A DNA stretch of 37,513 bases from Candidatus Omnitrophota bacterium (GTDB taxonomy: Bacteria; Ratteibacteria; UBA8468; MWAK01). Positions within the stretch are counted from its first letter, which is position 1. Each line of letters begins with the position of its first letter. Shown here piece after piece: positions 30,928-37,513 of the stretch. Location of the stretch: contig JAPLMK010000088.1 in assembly GCA_026387085.1 (NCBI GenBank), positions 1 through 37,513 on the forward strand, given 5' to 3'. The notes beneath the pieces are model-generated. The model did not search any database. It saw only the letters and a list, made by a program, of their open reading frames with translations, and was not told the DNA's origin. Position numbers and translations under genes: made by a program.

Positions 30928-32349
30928 ATGAAACTTTCAAAGTTGACTGTTCTCTCAGAAGCGGAAATTAAGGAGATTCACGAAGCAACGCTGGATATTC
31001 TGGAAAATTGCGGAGTGAAAATAAATAACTCCAAAATGTTTTCTTTCCTCCGGGAGCGTGGCCTTAAAGCAGACCGCGAAAGTCAAATTGTCCGGTTTTC
31101 CCGTAATTGCATTGGAGATGCCTTAAGCAGCATTCCGGCAAAATTTGAAGTTTTTGACCGTGAAGGCAAATTTTCTTTTCTCCTGGGGGACGGGGTGTCA
31201 AAGATCGGCGCCGGTCACAACGCGGTCTTCTGGGCTGACTCCGACACCGGAAAAACCCGGCCTTCTACCGTAGCGGATGTGGAACTTTTCAGCCGTATTT
31301 GCGAAAAACTGCCGGATATAGATGTAATCGGAATTCCGGTCATGCCCCAGGATGTCCCGAATCCGAAAGCGAGCTTGCTTTATGGAGTTAAGGCGTGTAT
31401 TGAAAACAGCAAAAAACCGATATTCTTTTCCACGGACCGGCCGGAAACAAATCTGGCGGTTATCAAGATGCTCTCGGCTGTTTTTGCCGGAGACATCAAG
31501 AGACAGGCTTACGGCATCAGCCAACTTTCTTCAACCAGCCCGCTCTCCTGGGAAGATGGGGTTCTGGAAGCGATTATGGAAACAGTGGATAACGGCGTAC
31601 CGCTCGCTATTTTGCCGGAGCCGAACGCCGGTGTCTCCTGTCCGTATACTCTGGCCGGACTTCTGACTATGAATAATGCGGAATGCCTGTCCGGACTGGT
31701 GATGGCTCAGATGTTGAAACCCGGCGCCAAAGTTATGTACGCCAATTCCTGGACCACTACCGATATGCGCAGTGGAGCGGCGCTGGTTGGTTCCGCGGAA
31801 ACTACTGTCTGCCGTATCGCCGGCGCGCAATTAGCCGGATTTTACCGCGTGCCTTCCCACACTACCGCCCCCAATTCCGACAACCATGCTCACGATGAGC
31901 AAAACTCATGGGAAAAAACCTTAAGTCTTTTTGCTTCTGTAGCTGCCGGCAATGACTTGATTGTAAATTGCGGCATGTTTGCCACCGGCATGACCTTCAG
32001 CCACGAACAATTGCTCATGGATGAAGAAATGGCCGCAACGACCAGGCGTGTTTCCGCCGGAATCAGCGTCAGCCGGGAGACCATCGCCCAAGACCTGATC
32101 AAAGAGGTTGGACCAGCCGGTAAAACATATCTTGACGAAGCGCACACGTTAAAATGGCTTCGTTCCGCTGAGTATTATGTGCCGGGCCTGGCGGTGCGCG
32201 GTCCGCGCGCTTCCTGGGAAGCAGCCGGAAGTAAAGATATCTATCGGTTAGCCTGCGAAAAGGTCAACAGATACAAGTCACTTTCCGGGAGTCCGTTGGG
32301 AGCAAAGCAAAAAGACCTTCTGGCAGAGATAATTAAAAATTTTAAATAG
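30928..32349 (+). CDS. MttB-family (trimethylamine methyltransferase-like) protein, non-pyrrolysine type
   Basis: A 473-aa TIM-barrel protein of the MttB superfamily. The opening LTVLSEAEIKEIHEATLDIL and the later TVADVELFSRICEKLPDIDV are characteristic. There is no in-frame TAG, so it lacks pyrrolysine and belongs with the large group that demethylates quaternary amines such as glycine betaine, carnitine or proline betaine, or compounds unknown. These enzymes hand the methyl group to a corrinoid protein; neither that protein nor its activator is in the window. AAGGA lies upstream of ATG 30928. It leads an operon with an aminotransferase, a Hyi-like isomerase and a dehydrogenase. The product stops with TAG at 32347, nine bases before the next start. 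Confidence 0.85.
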   Translation: MKLSKLTVLSEAEIKEIHEATLDILENCGVKINNSKMFSFLRERGLKADRESQIVRFSRNCIGDALSSIPAKFEVFDREGKFSFLLGDGVSKIGAGHNAVFWADSDTGKTRPSTVADVELFSRICEKLPDIDVIGIPVMPQDVPNPKASLLYGVKACIENSKKPIFFSTDRPETNLAVIKMLSAVFAGDIKRQAYGISQLSSTSPLSWEDGVLEAIMETVDNGVPLAILPEPNAGVSCPYTLAGLLTMNNAECLSGLVMAQMLKPGAKVMYANSWTTTDMRSGAALVGSAETTVCRIAGAQLAGFYRVPSHTTAPNSDNHAHDEQNSWEKTLSLFASVAAGNDLIVNCGMFATGMTFSHEQLLMDEEMAATTRRVSAGISVSRETIAQDLIKEVGPAGKTYLDEAHTLKWLRSAEYYVPGLAVRGPRASWEAAGSKDIYRLACEKVNRYKSLSGSPLGAKQKDLLAEIIKNFK

Positions 32350-32358
32350 GCGATGATT

Positions 32359-33640
32359 ATGGAAAAATTAGCAATTAACGGCGGGCCTAAAGCAAAAATA
32401 ACCCCTAACATTCCGATGTATCCGGGCGGTCTGGAAATCGGGGAGGCAGAGAAGAAAGAAGTTATGGAAACGCTGGACCGTAAATATCTCTTTCGTTATT
32501 ACGGCCCCAAAGAGTATCCCTCCAAGGTGGCGGAACTGGAAAAAAGGTTTACGGAAACGTTTGGCAGTAAATATGCGCTGGCGGTTAATTCTTGCACCTC
32601 CGCCCTTATCAGCAGCATGGTGGCGGTTGAAGCCGGCCCGGGCAGCGAGGTTATCGTGCCCGGTTATACTTTCTTTGCTTCCTGCGCGGCAATTATCGCC
32701 GCCAAAGCTGTGCCGGTAATCTGCGAGGTTGACGATACGCTGACGATGGACCCCGCGGATCTGGAGAAGAAGATAAATAAAAATACCAAGGCGGTCATCG
32801 CTGTCCACATGCGCGGGGTACCATGCGACATGGACCGGATAACCGATATTTGCCGGAAAAAAGGAGTCAGTTTAATTGAAGACGTTGCCCAGTCCTGCGG
32901 CGGAAGTTACCAACCAAGGGAAAAAACTGGGTACTTTCGGCGATATCGGGTGTTTCAGTTTTCAGTATCACAAAATTATTACCGCCGGTGAGGGCGGAAT
33001 GTGCCTGACTGATAACGAAAGGTTATATAACCGGCTGATGGCTTACCATGATACGGCCGCCTGCTGGCGTCCGGACCGGTTCGGGATGCCCCGCTATGAG
33101 GGAGAGGTCTTTTGCGGAGTCAACTACCGCATGGGCGAACTTTCCGGAGCGGTGCTGCTTGCCCAGTTTGGCCGGTTGGAGGGGCTCCTTTCCGGGATGC
33201 GAACGCATAAAAAACGGATAAAAGACCAGATAAAAGGATTGAAGGGCATCACTTTTCGCCGGCTTAACGATGAGGCAGGAGATACCGCCATCTCCCTGGT
33301 CTTTTTTCTGGACGGAAAAGAAAAAGTCAAACCTTTTGTGGAAGCGCTTAACGCGGAAGGCATAAACGCCGGCGGTATTTTTGATAATACGGTTCCCGAC
33401 TGGCACATTTATGCCCACTGGAAACATATTATGGACAAGGTGACGCCTACCAAGGAAGGCTGTCCCTATACCTGTCCCTACCACCAGGGAAAACCGGTCG
33501 AGTACAGCCCGGATATGTGTCCCAGGACTCTGGAGTATCTCTCCCGTTCCGTCCATCTTGACATTCCGGCGCAACTGACCGCGGAAGATTGCGATATGAT
33601 TGCCAAAGGCATTCGTAAAGTAGCCGAAACCTTACTTTAA
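32359..33640 (+). pseudogene. DegT/DnrJ/EryC1 sugar aminotransferase, frameshifted
   Basis: The two halves read as one PLP aminotransferase of about 425 aa. The first half has LFRYYGPKEYPSKVAELE, NSCTSALISSMVA and the PLP-binding LIEDVAQSCGG. The second, in another frame, has GKKLGTFGDIGCFSF and the PLP lysine in QYHKIITAGEGG. The break falls at a tandem CCAACCAA (32910-32917); removing one CCAA restores TAC-CAA-GGG-AAA and a single open frame. Such enzymes put an amino group on a keto-sugar or keto-cyclitol, often after a Gfo/Idh dehydrogenase like the one downstream. Apart from the 4-bp duplication the sequence shows no decay, so the mutation is recent, an assembly error or phase variation. 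ATG 32359 is chosen over 32353 for its spacing from AGG. Confidence 0.85.
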
Positions 33641-33656
33641 AAAAGAAAGGATTATT

Positions 33657-34493
33657 ATGCTGAAACTTGATGTTTGCCTGGAATTGGTTTTTATAGATTT
33701 GCCGGTTGAAGAGCGGATACGGCGGATAGCCGCGGCCGGTTATGATTGCGTGGAGATGTGGTTTCACGATTGTACTTTTGACGGAAAGGCCTGTTCCGCC
33801 CCGGCGAAAGATTTTAGGGCTATTGCCGGCGTTATGAAGGAGACCGGGGTAACCGTCAACAGCCTGGTCGTTAATGCCCCGCCCGGTAACCTGGGCGGGT
33901 CGCTGGTTAAACCGGAAGACCGGGAGATCTATTTTGAACGGCTCAAGACCGTTATTCCGATAGCCAAATCCATCGGCTGCGATAAAGCGGTTACCTGCAC
34001 CGGAAACGAGGTTTCCGGCTTGTCGCGCTCCCAAATGAGAAAGAGTATTATTGAGACGCTCGGCCCGGCCGCGCGGATAGCCGAACAGAACAGTATTACT
34101 TTACTGCTGGAACCTCTTAATACCCATCTTGACCATCCCGGATATTTCTTGAATTCAGCCGGAGAGGGAGCCGAAATTGTCCGGGAGGTTAACAGTCCGA
34201 ACCTGAAGCTGGTCTACGATATTTACCATATGCAGATTATGGAAGGGAACCTCCTGGCGTTTATTGAAAAGAACCTGGATGTCATCGGCCATTTCCATGC
34301 GGCCGGTGTCCCGGGACGGAACGAACTTTTTAAGTCCGAAGTTGATTACCGGTTTATACTTTCCCGGATTGAGGAGATGGGATATAAAGGCCGCGTCGGC
34401 TTGGAGTACTTCCCGTCCATGCCTGACCAGGGCGCTTCGTTAGCCGCCATTAAAGATTATTTAACGGGTAACGTAAATTATGGAAGGGGCTAA
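33657..34493 (+). CDS. Hydroxypyruvate isomerase-like TIM-barrel protein (AP endonuclease-2 fold)
   Basis: 278 aa, xylose isomerase-like barrel. Segments matching hydroxypyruvate isomerase are LLLEPLNTHLDHPGYFLNSA with a metal-binding Glu, LKLVYDIYHMQIMEGNL with Asp and His, IGHFHAAGVPGRNE, and GRVGLEYFPS carrying the last Glu. The fold also includes inositol and 3-keto-sugar isomerases, epimerases and lyases. Some 3-keto-glycoside and C-glycoside cleavage systems pair such a barrel with a Gfo/Idh dehydrogenase, as found here. AAAGGA lies five bases before ATG 33657. The downstream Gfo/Idh gene starts one base after its stop. Confidence 0.85.
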   Translation: MLKLDVCLELVFIDLPVEERIRRIAAAGYDCVEMWFHDCTFDGKACSAPAKDFRAIAGVMKETGVTVNSLVVNAPPGNLGGSLVKPEDREIYFERLKTVIPIAKSIGCDKAVTCTGNEVSGLSRSQMRKSIIETLGPAARIAEQNSITLLLEPLNTHLDHPGYFLNSAGEGAEIVREVNSPNLKLVYDIYHMQIMEGNLLAFIEKNLDVIGHFHAAGVPGRNELFKSEVDYRFILSRIEEMGYKGRVGLEYFPSMPDQGASLAAIKDYLTGNVNYGRG

Positions 34494-34494
34494 A

Positions 34495-35661
34495 ATGAAA
34501 AAATACCGGGTTGCGGTTATCGGAACCGGATACATCGGAGCGGTTCACTGCGAGCAGTTGCTGCGCCTGCCCAATGTTATGCTGGCCGGAGTCGCGGACA
34601 AGAACCCTCGCCTGGCTTCTGAGGCGGCGCAACAGTTTGGCGCGGAAAAGATATACCAAAATGCCGGGGAGGTTATCGCCGACCGCACGATTGATGTCAT
34701 CCACAACTGCACCCCCAACAACCTCCATTACGAAATCAACAAACAGGCGCTGGAATCCGGCAAACAGGTCTTCTCGGAAAAGCCGCTGGCTCTTTCTGCG
34801 AAAGAGTCGTCGGAACTGACCCGGCTGGCGGAAAAGAAAAAGGCGGTTACCGGAATAAATTTCTGTTACCGGTATTATCCGGTGGTTCAGGAGGCAGCGG
34901 TACGAATAGCCAGGGGGGAGATTGGAACTGTCTACAACATTATGGGCAATTACCTGCAGGATTGGCTCCTTTATCCGACCGATTATTCCTGGCGGCTTGA
35001 TGCCTCGATGTCCGGCGCTTCTAATATTGTGGGCGATTTGGGCAGCCACTGGTGCGACCTGGCCCAGTTTGTTTCGGGGTTGAAGATTACCGAGGTAATG
35101 GCGGAATTAAAAACAATTTTACCGGTCCGGAAACGGCCCAAAAATAAAGAAACCCTGACTTTTTCAGCCGCCACGGACAGTGAATATGAAGATGTGAAAA
35201 TCTCGCTGGATGAATATTGCGCTTTACTCCTGCGTTTTGATAACGGCGCTTCCGGAACTTTTACCACTTCGGAGTTAGCGGCCGGGCGGAAATGCAATAT
35301 CGACCTTCAGGTTTATGGTTCGGAAAGCTCCCTGGCCTGGAACCATGAACGTTCCGCGGAACTCTGGCTTGGTCACCGGGATAAACCCAATCAAATATTT
35401 TTTGAGTCGCCCAACCTTCAGGCGCCGGAGACCAGGCGTTTCGCCCGGCTTCCTTCCGGACATCCGATGGGTTACATGGATGCAATCTTGAACTTATTCC
35501 GGGACTTTTATCAGGCGATTGAACTGAAAGAAGAAGATAAGAAACCGGATTTCCGTCTACCCGATTTTCAGGCCGGGCACGAAGAGATGCTCATCCTGGA
35601 GGCGGCAATTCGTTCCCGGGAAAGCGGCGCCTGGGCGAAGATAGGCAGCGCAAATATTTAA
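34495..35661 (+). CDS. Gfo/Idh/MocA family oxidoreductase (with EKP motif)
   Basis: 388 aa. Rossmann motif VIGTGYIGAVHCEQL at the start, IHNCTPNNLHYEINKQAL, then an intact SEKPLAL with the catalytic lysine. The second domain has NFCYRYYPVVQEA, GNYLQDWLLYPTDYSWRLD and VGDLGSHWCDLAQF. It is a normal NAD(P)-dependent sugar or cyclitol dehydrogenase, unlike the two GH109-like copies at 16-20 kb. ATG 34495 is preferred over 34480 because GGAAGGGG lies just before it. It overlaps nothing and follows the Hyi-like gene by one base. Dehydrogenase plus DegT aminotransferase is a known pair for aminating or deaminating sugars and cyclitols. Confidence 0.9.
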   Translation: MKKYRVAVIGTGYIGAVHCEQLLRLPNVMLAGVADKNPRLASEAAQQFGAEKIYQNAGEVIADRTIDVIHNCTPNNLHYEINKQALESGKQVFSEKPLALSAKESSELTRLAEKKKAVTGINFCYRYYPVVQEAAVRIARGEIGTVYNIMGNYLQDWLLYPTDYSWRLDASMSGASNIVGDLGSHWCDLAQFVSGLKITEVMAELKTILPVRKRPKNKETLTFSAATDSEYEDVKISLDEYCALLLRFDNGASGTFTTSELAAGRKCNIDLQVYGSESSLAWNHERSAELWLGHRDKPNQIFFESPNLQAPETRRFARLPSGHPMGYMDAILNLFRDFYQAIELKEEDKKPDFRLPDFQAGHEEMLILEAAIRSRESGAWAKIGSANI

Positions 35662-35674
35662 AAAGGTCTTTATT

Positions 35675-35779
35675 ATGAAAGAGATTACCCAATGGTTATA
35701 TGTTGCGCCGGCTCTCGTTTTTAAAGCCATTTCCGGGCAGGATAATTTTCATGACAGCGACTGGAGGGCAGTTGATTAG
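35675..35779 (+). CDS. Possible small ORF upstream of the rhomboid gene (34 aa)
   Basis: ATG at 35675, preceded by AAAAGG at 35661-35666, opens a 34-codon frame (MKEITQWLYVAPALVFKAIS and on to a TAG) that overlaps the start of the rhomboid frame. It has a short hydrophobic middle and no recognised relatives. It may be a leader for coupling or chance. Confidence 0.25.
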   Translation: MKEITQWLYVAPALVFKAISGQDNFHDSDWRAVD

Positions 35780-36343
35780 GGGCAGGCCGTTTTATCGTTG
35801 TTGGGATTTCTGGCTCCTGGCGGGCTTGCTTCTGTTGATAAATTATCCGCTCTTTTTGGGCGGAAACACCACCCGCTGGGCTTTTTATCCCGGCCTGGTA
35901 AAGCAAGGGGAATGGTGGCGCATCTTTACCGGGTTGTTTGCCCACATCTCCTGGTATCACCTTCTTTTAGACGGCCTGCCTTTTTTTCTGGTGTACCTGT
36001 CCCTGGATGAGAAAAGAATTTTCTGCCGTTTGTTCTATGTTATTTGCGCGGATTGTCCGGTATTACTTACGGGATAACCGCGCTCGGAGCGCTGGAGATG
36101 GTTTTCCGCGAAAAGAAGGAGAAAACCGACAGGATAATCGGGGCGGCTGTCTTCGCGTTCCTGCTTGTGATGGTAGCTTTTGAAACCATTACCGGAAAGT
36201 TCCCCTTTAGTTTTCTCCTTTTCGGCATGATGGGTACGCCCATTCTTGTTTGTCACGCCGGCGGTATCGCCGGCGTGATTATTGCCTACGCTTTAGTGAA
36301 AATAATAAATTCAAGAACTAAAAAAAACATAGCCCCGGCGTGA
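35751..36343 (+). pseudogene. Rhomboid-family intramembrane protease (rhombosortase-like), frameshifted and shortened
   Basis: Frame 1 (35751-36077) encodes hydrophobic segments and GEWWRIFTGLFAHISWYHLL, the usual WR and His-containing rhomboid region. Frame 2 (to 36343) supplies the active-site GLSGITYG and the catalytic His in CHAGGIAGVII. The join lies between about 36011 and 36046. Only some 14 residues separate the first half from GLSG, where relatives have about a further 20, so a deletion probably accompanied the frame change. The intact protein would cleave membrane proteins within the bilayer; in rhombosortase systems it processes C-terminal sorting signals. ATG 35751 has AGGA eight bases upstream. 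Its stop overlaps the GTG of the deacetylase gene. Confidence 0.75.
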
Positions 36344-37143
36344 GCACTCGAAATATTTTGTTGATGCCCTTTATGCTGGTTCTTATTTCGGGGAGTATTT
36401 TTTCGGCCCGGAGCGAAGAAAGCCCCCCCAGGCCGGATATTTCCAGGAAAGAGATTGTTTCCCGTTTCCGCGGCCGGGTTCCCCGACAGTGGGCGGAGAA
36501 TGTGTCCGGAGTAAAAACCCGGTTGGACACCTACCGTAAGGTCATCGCCCTCACCCTTGATGCCTGTGATTCCGGAGACGATGGTTACGATACCGGTCTG
36601 ATAAGATATCTGGTGCGGGAGCGTATTCCGGCCACTCTTTTTATTTGCGGCCGCTGGATTGATAAAAATCCGGATATTTTTAAGCAGTTGGCAGCCAACC
36701 GATTATTCGAGATTGAAAATCACGGTTGCCGGCATAAACCATCTTCTGTGACCGGGCAATCTATGTATGGCATTAAGGGAACAGCCAATCCCGGAGAGGT
36801 CTTTGACGAAATAGGGAAGAATGGTCAAAAGATACGGCAACTGACCGGTCGTCAACCGAAATATTACCGGTCCGGGACCGCTTATTATGATGAGGTGGCC
36901 GTGGAGATTGCCGGAGTTATGGGTTACCAGGTGGTTGGTTTCAGCGTGCTGGGCGACAAAGGCGCTACTTATTCTGCTTCCCAGGTTAAGGCGGCTCTCC
37001 TGACCGCCGAACCGGGTTCAATTGTTATCTGTCACATGAACCATCCGGAGAAAGAGACGGCGGAAGGGATAATTGCGGCTGTGCCCGAACTCAAAAAAAG
37101 AGGTTTCCGCTTTGTCCGCTTATCGGAATATAATTTGAAATAG
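36340..37143 (+). CDS. Secreted polysaccharide deacetylase (NodB/CE4 family)
   Basis: 267 aa with a signal peptide (about residues 1-23, hydrophobic LLMPFMLVLISGSIF). The NodB domain shows motif 1 as LTLDACDSG with Asp74, the DAC variant seen in some peptidoglycan or xylan deacetylase relatives; motif 2 as ENHGCRHK with His128 and His132; motif 3 as RSGTAYYD; and the final His in VICHMNHP. Metal-dependent removal of acetyl from cell-wall or other polysaccharide in the periplasm or outside is likely. It starts with GTG overlapping the rhomboid stop (GTGA), so it is translationally coupled to that damaged gene. It converges on atpC. Confidence 0.85.
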   Translation: MSTRNILLMPFMLVLISGSIFSARSEESPPRPDISRKEIVSRFRGRVPRQWAENVSGVKTRLDTYRKVIALTLDACDSGDDGYDTGLIRYLVRERIPATLFICGRWIDKNPDIFKQLAANRLFEIENHGCRHKPSSVTGQSMYGIKGTANPGEVFDEIGKNGQKIRQLTGRQPKYYRSGTAYYDEVAVEIAGVMGYQVVGFSVLGDKGATYSASQVKAALLTAEPGSIVICHMNHPEKETAEGIIAAVPELKKRGFRFVRLSEYNLK

Positions 37144-37170
37144 TTATTATTCTTAAACTACCGGACGGGA

Positions 37171-37425
37171 TTAAATTATTACTTTTTCGGCGAGGATGGA
37201 TATTTTGGCGGGTTGGACTTCCGCGAAACCGTTGGTAATGGAACAGGTTTCGGTCTTTCCGGCGCGTTTCAGGCGGATGGTGCCTGATTTCAGTTGTGCG
37301 GCCAGGGCCGTGTGTCCGGGCAGGATGCCTAATTCGCCTTCAAAGCCGGGCAGGACCGCGGATTCATAATCACCCTGCAGGATGAGCGCTTCCGGCGTGC
37401 GGATTTCCACGGAGATAGTTTTCAT
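37171..37425 (-). CDS. atpC: F-type ATP synthase epsilon subunit, short form
   Basis: 84 aa. Only the N-terminal beta-sandwich is present: VEIRTPEALILQGDYESAVL, then GFEGELGILPGHTALAAQL and a GFAEV segment near the end. The C-terminal helical domain (about 45 residues), which inhibits ATP hydrolysis in many bacteria, is absent; a clean stop follows EKVII. This short form exists in several phyla. The start lies two bases after the atpD stop, in the standard atpD-atpC order. It is the last gene of its operon. Confidence 0.92.
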   Translation of the reverse strand: MKTISVEIRTPEALILQGDYESAVLPGFEGELGILPGHTALAAQLKSGTIRLKRAGKTETCSITNGFAEVQPAKISILAEKVII

Positions 37426-37427
37426 GA

Positions 37428-37513
37428 TTACAGTTTCGCGGCTTTGTCGATTGCTTCGGCGATGTTGCCCACCATATAAAACGCCTGTTCCGGAAGTTTA
37501 TCGTGCTCGCCGT
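37428..37513 (-). CDS. atpD: F-type ATP synthase beta subunit, C-terminal end (partial)
   Basis: Only the last 28 residues are in the window. They read GEHDKLPEQAFYMVGNIAEA and on to a TAA at 37428, a clear match to the conserved C-terminus of AtpD. The rest lies beyond the right edge. It is followed by atpC after two bases. Confidence 0.93.
   Translation of the reverse strand, partial: GEHDKLPEQAFYMVGNIAEAIDKAAKL

Noticed and set aside
30928..32358. Pyrrolysine (TAG) readthrough in the MttB-like gene
   Set aside because: There is no in-frame TAG inside the gene. The TAG at 32347 ends it, and the next gene has its own start and complete N-terminus.
32910..32926. Programmed frameshift at the A6 run in the DegT gene
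   Set aside because: The adjacent CCAACCAA duplication explains the shift exactly (removing 4 bp restores the family sequence); no stimulatory structure is evident.

Overview
The window reads as chromosome of an uncultured, probably anaerobic bacterium. It carries ordinary bacterial core genes (RNase Y, SerA, Lon, ClpP, trigger factor, tRNA-Tyr, F-type ATP synthase) next to a dense block of carbohydrate and methyl-group enzymes. The mix of Gfo/Idh/MocA proteins, uroporphyrinogen-decarboxylase-like proteins, an MttB-like methyltransferase and a GH106-like protein recalls PVC-group or Omnitrophota-type genomes, but the phylum cannot be fixed from the sequence alone. No rRNA, CRISPR array, transposase or phage gene was seen.

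Layout. (1) 1-10.4 kb, mainly minus strand, housekeeping: RNase Y (partial), a candidate structured RNA, SerA with a class V aminotransferase, LemA, a GIDE-domain membrane protein, Lon, ClpP, a trigger factor without its PPIase domain, and tRNA-Tyr. Almost every gap here holds an inverted-repeat element of a different family. (2) 10.4-11.8 kb: a HAD phosphatase that may be leaderless, and a CatB-like acetyltransferase. (3) 11.9-28.0 kb, the main accessory block: a GH106-like glycosidase on plus; a compact minus-strand gene string from 24452 to 14979 (Gfo/Idh, DhnA-type aldolase, AraA-type isomerase, URO-D-like protein, GH109-like Gfo/Idh, amidohydrolase, second GH109-like Gfo/Idh, 69-aa hexapeptide fragment, second URO-D-like protein); and, divergent from it, DeoR regulator, FGGY kinase and class III aminotransferase. 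(4) 28.0-30.8 kb: DinG-type helicase with an N-terminal exonuclease. (5) 30.9-35.7 kb: a second catabolic operon with its own good promoter (MttB-like methyltransferase, frameshifted DegT aminotransferase, Hyi-like TIM barrel, Gfo/Idh). (6) 35.7-37.5 kb: a broken rhomboid gene coupled to a secreted polysaccharide deacetylase, then the ends of atpC and atpD.

How it may work together (inference): isomerase, FGGY kinase and class I aldolase make the same three-step logic as the fucose and rhamnose pathways, but with unusual family members. They share a divergent promoter with a DeoR regulator. Upstream steps could be supplied by the GH106-like protein and two GH109-like NAD-dependent enzymes. 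The second operon pairs possible N-demethylation (MttB-like) with transamination and oxidation of a sugar or cyclitol. No transporter, corrinoid protein or corrinoid-activating enzyme is present, so both pathways need partners elsewhere.
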